Positions 1 through 10,800 of a stretch of 46,922 nucleotides of DNA are shown piece by piece. This DNA comes from Nocardiopsaceae bacterium (GTDB lineage Bacteria; Actinomycetota; Actinomycetes; Streptosporangiales; Streptosporangiaceae), in assembly GCA_017354375.1 (NCBI GenBank), contig JAFMRC010000004.1, positions 1 to 46,922 of the forward strand. Reading direction: 5' to 3'. Both the position numbers and the translations under genes were made by a program. Every line of letters starts with the position of its first letter. Positions within the stretch are counted from its first letter, which is position 1. Under the pieces are notes generated by a model, which saw only the letters and a program-made list of their open reading frames with translations, was not told the DNA's origin and made no database searches.

Positions 1-2
1 TC

Positions 3-1265
3 GCCGTTGCCCCGGCCGCCGCCGGGGCGGCGACGGGCCAGGCGCTCCGGCAACTGCCGTGCCCCGCCCCAGGGCAGGCGGCGGATGTGACCCTGCCCGC
101 GGTGAACCCGCCGGTCGCGATCAGCGGCAAGCCGTACAGCATAAGCTACGGCTCCCTGCCCCTGACGTTCACCGGTCATCGGGCCAGCTCCGGCTCGCTG
201 TGCACCGTGATCTCCAATCGAGGCGCGCTGCCGGTCTACGCGAACATCCAGGACCCGTCCAACTCCTTCCAGGTCGCGTCCAGCGTTACCACGGCCACGG
301 TTAACTTCTACCCCGCTGACTCTCCGGTGACGGATGTTCCCCGCTGCGACTTCAGCAAGCTCCAGTCGATGTCCAACCCGCTTGAGCAGCTGCTGGCCCG
401 CTACTTCGCCAACACGAACAATTGCCTGCTCACCGCCAGCAGCCACGCCAGTGGCGACCTCATCGCCCGGTGGTCGATCCCCGGCTTCGTCGAGCACGCG
501 CGGAACCAGGATGGCCCGCCGGTCTACTCCACTCGCCCGCTGACCTACTACGTCGACCTCGGCAACATTCCCGGTGCCGCGGCACGGCCGGCCTCCTTCC
601 AGGACACCCTCCAGCGCCTGGAGACCTATCTCCACACCACGCTCATCCGGAACCTGCCGATGATCACCGACATCGGGATCATCCAGGACCCGCCCGCCCA
701 CCTCACGATTACCGACCCGATGCACCGCACCATCGGGCTCAGCCGTGGCGGCAGGATCAGCACATTCCCGGGCGCCGGGTACAAGGAAGTCGGCAACCGG
801 TCCTTCGCGTGGATACTCGAGCCGGTGCCGGGCACCTACCGCGTTACCGCCAGCGGCAATCCCGGTTCCAGGTTCACCACCGACTTTACCGTCCAGCAGT
901 TCCTCGGCCACGGCACCAGCCAGCTCGTCCAGAACACCCCGTGGCAAGGCGCCCTCCCCCACGACGGAACCGCCACGAGGACGTTCTCCGCTGGCGACTC
1001 CTCGGTCGCCCCCGTACTCGGCGCCCGCACCAGCGCCAGCCGCTACGGCCGGGGGGACAAGGTGCCCTTTACCCTCGGCAACTCCGTCATCCCATTCGGA
1101 CCCGCCACCGTCACCTGGTCATTTGGCGACGGGACCACGGCCACCGGCGGCACCGCAACCCACCGGTACGCAGCCTCCGGCACGTACACCCCCACCGTCA
1201 CCGTGACTAACGCGCTGGGTTACTCCGCCACTGAGACGCTCCCGCGCGTAACCATCGAGCCGTAA
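3..1265 (+). CDS. secreted PKD-domain protein, 5' end outside window
   Basis: The ORF track starts this at an internal GTG (87), but the frame stays open to the first base of the window. The extra residues (AVAPAAAGAATGQA...) look like the end of a signal peptide or an Ala-rich exported N-terminus, so the true start lies upstream and the protein is exported. The last ~85 residues form a PKD domain: WSFGDG, then a TATHRYAASGTYTPTVTV-like strand pattern, ending in VTIEP. PKD domains are beta-sandwich modules of surface and secreted proteins, used in binding or as spacers. The ~300 residues before it match no family I recognise, so the activity is unknown. The next feature downstream is a 45-bp palindrome that may act in termination. 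Confidence 0.75.
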   Translation, partial: AVAPAAAGAATGQALRQLPCPAPGQAADVTLPAVNPPVAISGKPYSISYGSLPLTFTGHRASSGSLCTVISNRGALPVYANIQDPSNSFQVASSVTTATVNFYPADSPVTDVPRCDFSKLQSMSNPLEQLLARYFANTNNCLLTASSHASGDLIARWSIPGFVEHARNQDGPPVYSTRPLTYYVDLGNIPGAAARPASFQDTLQRLETYLHTTLIRNLPMITDIGIIQDPPAHLTITDPMHRTIGLSRGGRISTFPGAGYKEVGNRSFAWILEPVPGTYRVTASGNPGSRFTTDFTVQQFLGHGTSQLVQNTPWQGALPHDGTATRTFSAGDSSVAPVLGARTSASRYGRGDKVPFTLGNSVIPFGPATVTWSFGDGTTATGGTATHRYAASGTYTPTVTVTNALGYSATETLPRVTIEP

Positions 1266-1311
1266 CGGCCGACGCCTCAGCCGGACTGGCGTGTGGCGGG
1301 ATCCCGGGCTT

Positions 1312-1356
1312 CGCGTGGAGGATATGTGAGCAGAGAGCGCACTTATCCTCCACGCG
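1312..1356. repeat. 45-bp dispersed palindrome, family 1 copy A
   Basis: Perfect 13-bp arms CGCGTGGAGGATA / TATCCTCCACGCG surround a 19-nt centre. The centre itself folds imperfectly (GTG.GC / GC.CAC) down to a loop of about 5 nt. The reverse complement recurs at 20446-20490 with one base different. It lies 46 bp after the PKD gene and before the kinase, so it could terminate the former, but the near-identical second copy marks it as a dispersed element. The rest of the 1266-1538 gap holds nothing I can name. Confidence 0.8.
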
Positions 1357-1538
1357 AGCGTGATAACGGCACCAGGGTCGCAAACGGGGTCCGAAACGGG
1401 CGCCCGAAAGCCCTCCTTGCGGGGGCGTCATTCGCCAATAGCATCCCATTCATTGGCATACGTGAATGTACGGCCGGATCTGGTGCATCGCTGTCACAAT
1501 GGGATAGATAACGTTGGATGGCTGGCAGGAGGTACGGG

Positions 1539-3680
1539 GTGCCGGCGGATTTCCCGCCAGCGGGGGCCGGGCAGCAGCCTGCCGGGCTCGGGCTGGGAAC
1601 GCTGATCGGCGGCTACCGGCTGGAGGGACGGATCGGGGCCGGCGGCATGGCGACGGTCTTCCGCGCCCGGGATGAGGCGCTCGGCCGCCTCGTCGCGCTG
1701 AAGGTGCTGGGACCCGCGGCGGCCGCAGACGAGAAGTTCCGCGAGCGGTTCGTTCGTGAATCGCAGGCCGCCTCCCTCGTCGACCACCCGAACATCATTC
1801 CCGTCTACGCGGCGGGCGAGCAAGACGGCATCCTCTACCTGGCGATGCGGTTCGTCTCCGGCGGCGACCTGCACTCGGTGGTCGAACGGGAAGGGCCGCT
1901 GACGCCGACACGGGCGATTGCCCTGCTGTATCCCGTCGCGTCGGCGCTGGACACGGCACATCGTGCGGGCATCGTGCACCGGGACGTGAAGCCCGCCAAC
2001 GTCCTCATCGACATGAGCCCGGGACGGCCCGACCACCCGTACCTGTCCGATTTCGGCCTCGCGAAGCGAGACGTCATGGCCACCATGACCAGGGCGGGGG
2101 AGTTCGTCGGCACCACGAGTTACGCGGCACCGGAGCAGATCGCCGGGCGCTCGCCGCGGCCAGAAAGCGATCAGTACGCGCTGGCCTGCGTGACGTTCAC
2201 CCTGCTGACCGCCCGGTTGCCGTTCGCGCATAGTTCCCCGGAGGCGGTGCTGTGGGCACAGATGTCCCAGCCACCGCCTCGCGTTACCCCGATGCGCCCG
2301 GACCTGCCTGCGGTGGTAGACGACGTGCTGGCCCGGGCGCTGGCCAAGGAGCCGCTCGACCGGTTCCCGAGCTGCGTCGACTTCGTTCATGTCCTGGCCC
2401 AGGCGCTGGCCGGCGACCCGCTGGCCAGTGAACCGTCGGCCAGCGGGGCATGGTCCGGGAGCCCGCCCGACCGGTCCGGGTCCCGGCATCCGTCATTCCC
2501 GGTGCCCGGCCCTTCTCACGTGCCGCCGGAACTCGCTCCGGAAAAACCGAAACGGTCACGCCGACCCGTGATCGCCGCGGTTGCGGGTGCGACCGCCGTG
2601 ATCGCCGCCGCGGCGGTAGTCGGCATGATCATGCTGGACAAGCCCAGTGCCCCGGCGGGCAGCAAGCCCGGCGCCCCGGGAGGCAGGGGTACTACGAGGC
2701 AAGAGGCCGGGGGAGGGCCGAAAATCTCGGCGCGCCGCGTGGCGGTCCTGGGTGACCCGCGTAACGCCACCGTCCTTGGCGCCGCGTTCGGATCGGGCGG
2801 GAAGCTCCGCATTCTCGATAGCAACGACATCGCCTACACGTTCTCCCTTGGCTCGCGGAAGGTGGTCAACAGGTCCGTCCTGGGCAGCTACGGGCCTTAC
2901 GGAACGCAGTTCAGCCTGGACGGAGAGGCGCTCGCCGCTCCCGATAGCAACTGCGTCCAGGGCGGTTCGGGGCCGTGCGCCTATCAGCTTTTCTGGTTCG
3001 GTGTCCCGGATCTCGGCAACGAATGGAACGGGACCCTGGACGCCGGCCCCGGTAGCGGCGTCGCGCTGGGCGACTACACGATGGTCGTCAGCGGTACGGA
3101 TGGGTACGGGATCCGGGTGCTGAACCTGCGGACGCTCGCCGCCCCGTTGAACGTGACCAATCCCGGCCACCGGGATGCCGGCGCCCTCGCGCTCAGCCCG
3201 GACGGAGGCACCGCGGCCGCCGTCGCGGCGGGCACGGGACCGGTCCGCCACGTCTACGTGTGGCACCTGGCGGAACCGTCGGCGCCCCCCGCCGTCATCA
3301 ACATTCCGAGCGGGCTCGGCGTCAGCAAACCGTCGGCCTCCGAAGCGGGGATGCCGCTCGCGCTGGCCGGCTCGACGCTTGCCGCCAGCGACGGCGTGAC
3401 CACCAACGTGTACAACCTGGCGTCACGGCGACGGACCGCCACCGTGCCCGCGGGCCTGCTCGGGATCAGCCCGGTCGGCCCGCTCCTCGCGACCGCGGAC
3501 CAGCAGAACTCCGCCACCGTTGACCTCCGGGATGCGGCGACCGGGAAGCTCGTCGCGACCCTAGCCATCCCGGGAGAGCACGAGCCCCCATCGGCGGTGA
3601 CGTTCAGCGCCGACGGCCGGTCCCTCGCCATCGGCTATGCCGACGGCAAGACGTACGTCTGGCACCTCACGGGGTCATAG
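1539..3680 (+). CDS. membrane Ser/Thr protein kinase with beta-propeller-like sensor domain
   Basis: Hanks-type kinase of 713 aa. The glycine loop GAGGMATV is at residues ~33-40, the ATP lysine in VALKV at ~55, the catalytic loop HRDVKPAN at ~147-154 and DFG at ~171, so it should be active. A Pro/Ser-rich juxtamembrane stretch leads to one membrane segment (~343-366, Ala/Val-rich). About 340 outside residues follow with repeated WD40-like strands, e.g. VTFSADGRSLAIGYADGKTY near the end. This PknB-like topology suggests the extracellular propeller senses a ligand and controls the cytoplasmic kinase. The start is the in-frame GTG at 1539, because AGGAGG sits 6 nt before it; the ATG at 1518 has no ribosome site. 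The last 14 bp overlap the convergent VOC gene. Substrates are unknown. Confidence 0.9.
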   Translation: MPADFPPAGAGQQPAGLGLGTLIGGYRLEGRIGAGGMATVFRARDEALGRLVALKVLGPAAAADEKFRERFVRESQAASLVDHPNIIPVYAAGEQDGILYLAMRFVSGGDLHSVVEREGPLTPTRAIALLYPVASALDTAHRAGIVHRDVKPANVLIDMSPGRPDHPYLSDFGLAKRDVMATMTRAGEFVGTTSYAAPEQIAGRSPRPESDQYALACVTFTLLTARLPFAHSSPEAVLWAQMSQPPPRVTPMRPDLPAVVDDVLARALAKEPLDRFPSCVDFVHVLAQALAGDPLASEPSASGAWSGSPPDRSGSRHPSFPVPGPSHVPPELAPEKPKRSRRPVIAAVAGATAVIAAAAVVGMIMLDKPSAPAGSKPGAPGGRGTTRQEAGGGPKISARRVAVLGDPRNATVLGAAFGSGGKLRILDSNDIAYTFSLGSRKVVNRSVLGSYGPYGTQFSLDGEALAAPDSNCVQGGSGPCAYQLFWFGVPDLGNEWNGTLDAGPGSGVALGDYTMVVSGTDGYGIRVLNLRTLAAPLNVTNPGHRDAGALALSPDGGTAAAVAAGTGPVRHVYVWHLAEPSAPPAVINIPSGLGVSKPSASEAGMPLALAGSTLAASDGVTTNVYNLASRRRTATVPAGLLGISPVGPLLATADQQNSATVDLRDAATGKLVATLAIPGEHEPPSAVTFSADGRSLAIGYADGKTYVWHLTGS

Positions 3681-4173
3681 AAGACCCTGACCGCGGCGGG
3701 TCACGGAGCAGGGCGAGGGCGGGGCCGAACAGGGACTCGGCCCGCGGCGTCCGCTCCAGCAACTCGATCACGGTGCCGCGGGCGTGGCCGGCGTCGAGGT
3801 ACGCCCAGCGCACCGGGTTTCCCTGGCCGGTGCCGTCGATGAGGAGATCGGCCCCCGCGAGACGCTCGTCGAAGTCGCTCACCAGGAAGGCGAGGTGGTG
3901 CATGCCCTCCCCGTGGGCGGCGAGGAATTCCGCGTGCGGGGACCGGTCGTCCAGCGGCTCCAGCAGTTCCAGCAGCACGCCGCCCAGCACGCCGAACGCG
4001 ATCCGCAGCGAGAACGGGACCGGCTTGCCGCGCACCAGGGCCGCGTCGAAGCGCGACTCGGCCCCCATGCTCAGGAACGGCCCGGCGCCGAGGCGCTCGC
4101 CCAGCTCCCGCTGGGCGGCGGCGCAGTCCCGCACCACCCAGCCGACGTGGAACAGCTCCGGCAGCGGCGGCAT
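3667..4173 (-). CDS. VOC (glyoxalase/epimerase-like) superfamily protein
   Basis: 168 aa with the paired beta-alpha-beta-beta-beta modules of the vicinal-oxygen-chelate fold. Likely metal ligands are the His in FHVGWVVRD near the N-terminus, the His in GMHHLAF in the middle and the Glu in GTVIELLE near the end, the pattern of glyoxalase_4 and methylmalonyl-CoA epimerase-like proteins. It is the last gene of a tight minus-strand operon, 3 nt after the lipoyl gene, so it probably acts on an acyl or keto-acid metabolite of that pathway. The exact reaction cannot be read from the sequence. Its 3' end overlaps the kinase gene by 14 bp tail to tail. Confidence 0.8.
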   Translation of the reverse strand: MPPLPELFHVGWVVRDCAAAQRELGERLGAGPFLSMGAESRFDAALVRGKPVPFSLRIAFGVLGGVLLELLEPLDDRSPHAEFLAAHGEGMHHLAFLVSDFDERLAGADLLIDGTGQGNPVRWAYLDAGHARGTVIELLERTPRAESLFGPALALLRDPPRSGSSMTP

Positions 4174-4176
4174 CGC

Positions 4177-4425
4177 CTAAACCTCGGCCGTCTCGATGAC
4201 GCACACCGGGTCGCCGATCCGGACGTCGGTCCCCTCGGAAACCGAGTGCTCGACCATGACGCCCCCGGCGGTGGCCTCGATCTCCTGGCTTATCTTGTCC
4301 GTCTCGATCTCATACAGCGGGTCGCCCGCGCGGAACCGCTCGCCCGGCTGCCGGCAGAACCGGACGACCGTCGCCTCCTCCATCGTCATCCCGATCTTGG
4401 GAAGCGGAACCGCCACCCGCGCCAT
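4177..4425 (-). CDS. stand-alone lipoyl-domain protein
   Basis: 82 aa, essentially one biotinyl/lipoyl domain. The modified lysine is in YEIETDKISQEIEA (residue ~44), the classic hairpin turn of E2 lipoyl domains. No E2 catalytic (CAT) or E1/E3-binding domain follows. The ATG overlaps the stop of the E1-beta gene by one base (TGATG), so translation is coupled. It presumably shuttles acyl groups from the neighbouring E1 enzyme as a separate swinging arm; the acyltransferase must be encoded elsewhere or be absent. The longer ORF in the track (4177-4908) is the same frame extended upstream across E1-beta and is not real. A biotin rather than lipoyl cargo is possible but less likely beside E1. 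Confidence 0.85.
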   Translation of the reverse strand: MARVAVPLPKIGMTMEEATVVRFCRQPGERFRAGDPLYEIETDKISQEIEATAGGVMVEHSVSEGTDVRIGDPVCVIETAEV

Positions 4426-5402
4426 CAGGCGCGCACCTCCGCAAGCGAGCGGATCGCTCCGGCGATCCGCTCCTCGCCCGGGATCACGTGCGCCTCGGCG
4501 CCCGGCGCGTACGGCATCGCCACGTTCGGCGTCGTCACCCGCCGCACCGGGCCCTTCAGGAGCGAGAACCCGCGGTCGGAAACCACGGCCGCGACCTGGC
4601 TCGCCGCCGAGCAGCACTCGCGCGCCTCGTCCACGACGACGAGCCGCCCGGTCTTCTCCACGGACGAGAGCACCGCGTCGTAGTCGAAGGGCACCAGCGT
4701 GCGGGGGTCGATCACCTCCGCGCTCACCCCCTCGGCCTCCAGCGCGGAGGCCGCGGCCAGCGAGGGCTTCAGCATCCGCCCGATCGCCACGACCGTGACG
4801 TCGTCCCCGGCCCGGCGGAGGGCCGCCTTCCCGAACGGGACGAGGTGCTCGCCATCGGGCACGTCGCCCAGCTCGCCGCCCCGGCCGTTCGGCTCGAAGA
4901 CGAAGCACGGGTTCGGGCTGCGGATCGCGGTCTTCACCAGGCCCTTCGCGTCGGCGGGCGTGGCGGGGACCGCCACGTTGAGCCCGCCGAGGTTCATCAG
5001 CATCGCATACGGCGTGTCGGAGTGCTGCGCCGCGTTCGCGGAGCCCCCGCCGCAGGTGGCGATCACCGTGATCGGGAGCGAGACCTGCCCGCCGGTCATC
5101 AGGCGGAGCTTGGACATCTGGTTCCCGATCGCGTCCATGCCCGTGTAGAGGAAGTTCGAGAACATCATCTGCACCACCGGCCGGTACCCGGCCGCGGCGA
5201 GCCCGACGGACATGCCGGTGAGCGTGGTCTCGCTGATCGGCGTGTTGCGGATCCGGCCGCGGCCGAACCGCTCGCGTACCCCGCGCAGGTCACCGACGAT
5301 CGACAACTCGACGTCCTCACCGTAGACGATGACCTTCTCATCGCGGGCCATCTCCTCCACCACCGCGTCATGGATGGCCGCCAGCAGCCGGGTGCGGGCC
5401 AC
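4425..5402 (-). CDS. 2-oxo acid dehydrogenase E1 component, beta subunit
   Basis: 325 aa, full length for the alpha2beta2-type E1 beta chain. Family signatures are visible: VYGEDVELSIVG near the N-terminus, NTPISETTLTGMSVGLAAAGYRPVVQ, the C-terminal domain start DVTVVAIGRML and IDPRTLVPFD. With the alpha chain it forms the thiamine-diphosphate decarboxylase that passes the acyl group to lipoyl-lysine. Substrate class (pyruvate, branched-chain or acetoin) cannot be decided, since no E2 or E3 is adjacent. The gene starts 3 nt after E1-alpha and overlaps the lipoyl gene by one base. Confidence 0.9.
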   Translation of the reverse strand: MARTRLLAAIHDAVVEEMARDEKVIVYGEDVELSIVGDLRGVRERFGRGRIRNTPISETTLTGMSVGLAAAGYRPVVQMMFSNFLYTGMDAIGNQMSKLRLMTGGQVSLPITVIATCGGGSANAAQHSDTPYAMLMNLGGLNVAVPATPADAKGLVKTAIRSPNPCFVFEPNGRGGELGDVPDGEHLVPFGKAALRRAGDDVTVVAIGRMLKPSLAAASALEAEGVSAEVIDPRTLVPFDYDAVLSSVEKTGRLVVVDEARECCSAASQVAAVVSDRGFSLLKGPVRRVTTPNVAMPYAPGAEAHVIPGEERIAGAIRSLAEVRA

Positions 5403-5405
5403 CTG

Positions 5406-6413
5406 TCACACCTCCCCGGGAACGGATTCGGGCTCGGGAGCGGGCTCGGGAGCGAACATCAGCGTCTCGGCGAGCCCGGGGTCGGCGAGCTCGCCGGCCT
5501 CGGCGTAGGCGATGGCCTCGGTGACCCGGTCGCCGACCGTGGCCTCGATCCGGTCGAGGGCCGCCTTGTCCGCCGGGCCGGACGAGAGGATCCAGGTGCG
5601 GAACCGCGCGATCGGATCCCGGCTCCGCCACTCCTCGATCTCCTCGGCTCCCCGGTAGCTGCCGCCGCCCAGCACGAAGGACTCGGCCTCGAAATGCCCC
5701 TGGATCCGGTACGTGCGCGCCTCAAGGAACGACGGCCCGCCGCCCTCGCGGGCACGCCGGATCGCGTTCCCGGCCGCCCGCCAGACTTCCGTCACGTCGT
5801 TGCCGTCGAACTCTTCGGCCGGGATGCCGAACGCGCGGGCCCGGTCCGCGATCCGTCCCGCGGTCACCTGCGCCGCTGGGGTGAACTCGGCGAACCCGTT
5901 GTGCTCGCAGACGAACACCAGCGGCAACCGCCACAGCGCCGACACGTTGAGCGTCTCCATCAGCGCGCCCTGGTTCGCCGCGCCGTCGCCGAAGAAGCAC
6001 ACCGCGACCCGGCCGGATCCGTCGAGCTGCGCGCCGAACGCCGCCCCGCACGCGATCGACAGGCCCGCGCCCACGATCCCGTTCGCGCCGAGGATCCCCT
6101 TCGACAGGTCCGCGACGTGCATCGACCCGCCCATCCCCCGGCAGATGCCCTCGCGCTTCCCCCGGATCTCGGCCATCATCGCCCGCACGTCCCCGCCCTT
6201 GGCCAGGAAATGGCCGTGCCCGCGGTGGGTCGATGTCGCGTAGTCGCGATCCGTCAGGTGCGCGCACACCCCGGTGGCGACCGCCTCTTCCCCGATGTAC
6301 AGGTGCACGGCGCCGGGCAGCTTGCCGGCGGCGCTGTCGTCACGCAGCCGTTCCTCGACCCGGCGGATGAGCACCATCGACTCATAGAGCCGGAGCGCCT
6401 CGTCGCGGTCCAC
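5406..6413 (-). CDS. 2-oxo acid dehydrogenase E1 component, alpha subunit
   Basis: About 335 aa. The thiamine-diphosphate/Mg site GDGAANQG...N is present (FFGDGAANQGALMETLN), as are HRGHGHFLAKG and the GGSMHVAD loop typical of acetoin, pyruvate or branched-chain E1-alpha. It should decarboxylate a 2-oxo acid together with E1-beta. I prefer the GTG at 6413 (MDRDEALRLYESM), because GGGGGAGG lies 8 nt upstream; the ORF-track GTG at 6422 directly abuts that site with no spacing. It is the first gene of the E1-alpha/E1-beta/lipoyl/VOC operon and is divergent from mtnA, so the ~100-bp AT-containing gap probably holds both promoters. Confidence 0.9.
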   Translation of the reverse strand: MDRDEALRLYESMVLIRRVEERLRDDSAAGKLPGAVHLYIGEEAVATGVCAHLTDRDYATSTHRGHGHFLAKGGDVRAMMAEIRGKREGICRGMGGSMHVADLSKGILGANGIVGAGLSIACGAAFGAQLDGSGRVAVCFFGDGAANQGALMETLNVSALWRLPLVFVCEHNGFAEFTPAAQVTAGRIADRARAFGIPAEEFDGNDVTEVWRAAGNAIRRAREGGGPSFLEARTYRIQGHFEAESFVLGGGSYRGAEEIEEWRSRDPIARFRTWILSSGPADKAALDRIEATVGDRVTEAIAYAEAGELADPGLAETLMFAPEPAPEPESVPGEV

Positions 6414-6509
6414 TCTCCGCACCTCCCCCTATCCGGGGATATATCTAGATAAATGTGAATCCAGCATCGCACTCCATCATCTGTCGGTGAAGACTGGCAC
6501 TGAGACGGG

Positions 6510-6515
6510 TACGTT
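6510..6515 (+). promoter_or_regulatory. candidate -10 box of leaderless mtnA
   Basis: TACGTT fits the actinobacterial TAnnnT -10 box and ends exactly 6 nt before the mtnA ATG, so the mRNA would start at or next to the start codon. There is no purine-rich ribosome site before mtnA, and the -35 side (GTGAAG at 17 nt) is weak. The same arrangement recurs at several other genes in this window. Confidence 0.5.
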
Positions 6516-6521
6516 CACGAC

Positions 6522-7523
<1,002 letters not shown>

Positions 7524-7577
7524 TGGCGACTCCCCCGTCTCCCCGGCTTCAGCTGCCGTAGTGGTAGCGGGCCTTCT

Positions 7578-7829
7578 TCACGGCTCACTCGCAAGGGAAT
7601 CCAGCTCCTCCATCGTCTTATTGATACCTGGCTCGCCCGCCCTGTCCCGGGCTACCGCTTCCATGAGACGGCGGGCATTGGCCGAAGAACGCAGCAGGTA
7701 GATCGTCTCCTGCCAGGAGTCGTAGTCCTCCGCCGAAATCAGGACAGCGTCGCCGCCCTTCGATGAGATGCGGACGATGGCGGCGTCCAGATCGTCGGCG
7801 AGCGGCAGGGAAGCGACAAACCTGGACAT
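7578..7829 (-). CDS. YefM/Phd-like antitoxin, no toxin adjacent
   Basis: 83 aa. The block VLISAEDYDSWQETIYLLRSSANARRLMEAVARDRAG is the conserved part of YefM-family antitoxins, which neutralise RelE/YoeB-type ribosome-dependent RNases and repress their own operon. The DNA-binding N-terminus is unusual: it lacks the usual TYSEAR-type start and reads MSRFVASLPLADDLDAAIV. No YoeB/Txe-like toxin follows; the next gene in this direction is about 1 kb away and unrelated, and the upstream neighbour is the divergent GH92 gene 29 bp away. It may be an orphan antitoxin, or a transcriptional regulator derived from one. Confidence 0.75.
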   Translation of the reverse strand: MSRFVASLPLADDLDAAIVRISSKGGDAVLISAEDYDSWQETIYLLRSSANARRLMEAVARDRAGEPGINKTMEELDSLASEP

Positions 7830-7858
7830 GACCGGTCGGTGGTGGTTGGGTATCGGTC

Positions 7859-10800
7859 ATGCGACTGGGATACGCGTTGATCGCCGGGGCGGCAGCGGCT
7901 TATGTTAGCTTCTCGGGCCTCGCGCCCGCGTCCGCGTCTTCCCTGCATCAGGGAGGAACGGCATCCGCTCCGCCCGCCGCCGCGGCGGATCCGGCCTCGC
8001 TGGTGAACCCGCTGATCGGGACCGGGGGGAGCGGGGACACGTTCCCAGGGCCGGACATGCCGTTCGGGATGATGCAGTGGGGCCCGGACACCGCGCCCAC
8101 CCGGCCGGACGGCGGCGGGTACTCCTACGCCGCGAGCCAGGTCGCCGGGTACAGCCTCACCCACCTGTCCGGGCCCGGCTGCGGCGCCTACGGCGACGTG
8201 CCGATCCTGCCGACCACCGGCGCGGTCGGCTCGAACCCGGCGGCGGCCACCGAGACCTTCAGCCACAGCGAGGAAACCGCGCGGGCCGGGTACTACGCCA
8301 GCACCCTCGGCGACGGGGTCGCGGTGAAGCTGACCGACGCCACCCGGTCCGGGATCGGCACGTTCTCCTTCCCCTCCAGCACGCGGGCGAACCTGCTGCT
8401 GAAGCTGGACGACAGCCAGGATCCCGTCGATTCGGCCACCGAGCGGGTCATCGGCGACGACGAGGTGGCCGGGTCGGTGACCGCGGGCCACTTCTGCGAC
8501 AACCCGAACCCGCTCGAGCGCAGCTACACGCTGCACTTCAACATCGTCTTCAGCCAGCCATTCACCGCCACCTCGACCTGGAACGGCACCAGCGACTCCG
8601 GCTCCGCCATTCCGGGCGGGGTCGCGCTGACCTTTAACACCACGAAGGACCGGACGGTCACCGCGAAGGCCGGCATCTCGTTCACCAGCGACGCGAACGC
8701 CGCGGCCAACCGCGAGGCCGAGATACCGGGCTGGGACTTCGGCGCCGTGCGGCATGCCAACGTGGCCGCGTGGAACGCGATCCTGGGCCGGATCCAGGTC
8801 GCCGGAGGTTCTCCGGCGACGGAGGCGGAGTTCTATACGGCGCTGTACCACTCGCTGCTCTCCCCCAACGTGTTCAGCGACGTGAACGGGCAGTACACCG
8901 GATCCGACGGGAAGATCCACTCCGTCGTCCCCGGGCACGCCGACTACGCGAACTTCTCGGGCTGGGATACCTATCGCGGTCAGGCGGAACTGGAGGCGAT
9001 GGTGGCCCCGGCCCAGGCCAGCGACACGGTCACGTCGATGCTGGACGACTACGCGCAGTCGGGCATGCTGCCCAAGTGGAGCCTCGGCAACGGGGAGACC
9101 TTCACCCAGGCGGGCGATCCGGCGGACGCGATCATCGCCGGCTCGTACGCGTTCGGCGCCCGCGGCTTCGACGCGCGCACCGCGCTGAAGGACATGATCA
9201 CCGAGGCCACGTCCAGCAACGACATCCGGCCGGGCCAGGCGACCCTCGGCAAGGACGGCTACCTGCCGTTCGACGGGAGCTACGGCTGCTGCAACTTCTA
9301 CGGGCCGGTCTCGACCCAGCTGGAGTACGACACCGACGACTACGCCATCGCCTCCTTCGCCCGCGCCACCGGCGACGCGGCCGACTACAAGGCCTTCGCG
9401 ACGCGGGCGCAGAACTGGGAGAACGTATACAACCCGCAGACCGGCTACGTGCAGGCGCGGATGGCGAACGGCACCTGGCTCGGCGACTTCAGCCCGGGCA
9501 CCCCGTCGGGCTTCATCGAGGGGACGTCGGCGCAGTACACGCCGATGGTCCCGTTCGCGCTGCGGAAGCTGATCACCGCAGAGGGCGGCGACCACGCCTG
9601 GGTCAAGCGGCTGAACGGCCTGACCAGCAACCTCACCAGCCCCGGCCCCGCCAACGCCGACCTGTCGAACGAGCCGAGCCTGGAGATTCCGTACGAGTAC
9701 GACTACGCGGGCGCCCCCTATCGCACCCAGCAGGTGGTGCGGGAGGCGGAGCGGCAGCTGTATTCCGACGCCCCGAGCGGGATCCCCGGCAACGACGACC
9801 TGGGCGCGCTGAGCGCCGCCTACGTCTGGGACTCGCTCGGCTTCTCCCCCCAGACGCCGGGCACGCCGGTGCTGGCGCTGGGCAGCCCGGCGTTCCCGCG
9901 CATCGTCATAAACGGAAAAATCCGGATTTATGCGCCTGGAGCGGGGGGCGCTGCGGGCTCCGGGGGCGGGAACTCCGGGAGCGGGGACTCCGGGGGCTCG
10001 GGGGACGCGGGCGGCGTCGCCGCGACCAATCCGTACGTGCACGGACTGAGCCTGGACGGGCATCCCTGGAACGCCCCGTGGGTCGATTTCGGGGCGCTCA
10101 GCCACGGGGCCACGCTCTCCTACCGGCTGGGGAGCCGGCCGGACGCTGGATGGGGAAGCTCGATCCGTTCGGCGCCCCCGTCTGATCTTCTAGGCGGGAA
10201 GGCGGCACTCACCTCAGCCGGGCCCGCCAGCGGGCTCATCCTCGCGCCCGGCTCCTCCGGCACCGGGTCGGTCACGGTCGAGAACCTCACCTCGCGGCCG
10301 GTGACCGCCGCGTGGTCGGCCAGCCCGCCGTCCGGGGTCACGCTCGGCGCCACCTCCGGGAAGCTGGCCGTGCCCGCGAACGGTACCGCGACCGCCAGGT
10401 TCACCGTCACCGCCGGGTCCAAGACCGGCAGCTACCCGGTCAGGGTCAGCGCCGCCGGGGACGACTCCGCGCTCAACGTGGACGTCGCCAAGCCGGGCGA
10501 CGCGTGGCCGTACTACAACGACGTGGGCGTCTCCTCCGACGGGCAGGACGTGCCCGAGGGATACGACGGGGCCGGGTATACCTATTCGTCGAACGCCCTG
10601 GCCGCCGACGGCGTCAAGCCCGGCGGCACGCTCTCCGCGGGCGGCCTGCGGTACACCTGGCCGGACGAGCAGCCGGGAACGCTCGACAGCATCTGGTCGG
10701 CCGGGCAGACCGTCCCGCTCAGCCTGCCGTCGGGATCGACCCGGATCGGCCTGCTCGGCAGCGCTATCGACGCGGGCAGCGGCGGGGCGACCGGCACGCT

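Noticed and set aside
4488-6452. 654-aa plus-strand ORF over the E1 operon
   Set aside because: Antisense shadow in GC-rich DNA: Arg/His/Gly-rich with no family features, while the minus strand encodes clear E1 subunits.
7739-10105. 788-aa minus-strand ORF across GH92
   Set aside because: Antisense shadow of the GH92 mannosidase; composition is typical of an off-frame reading.
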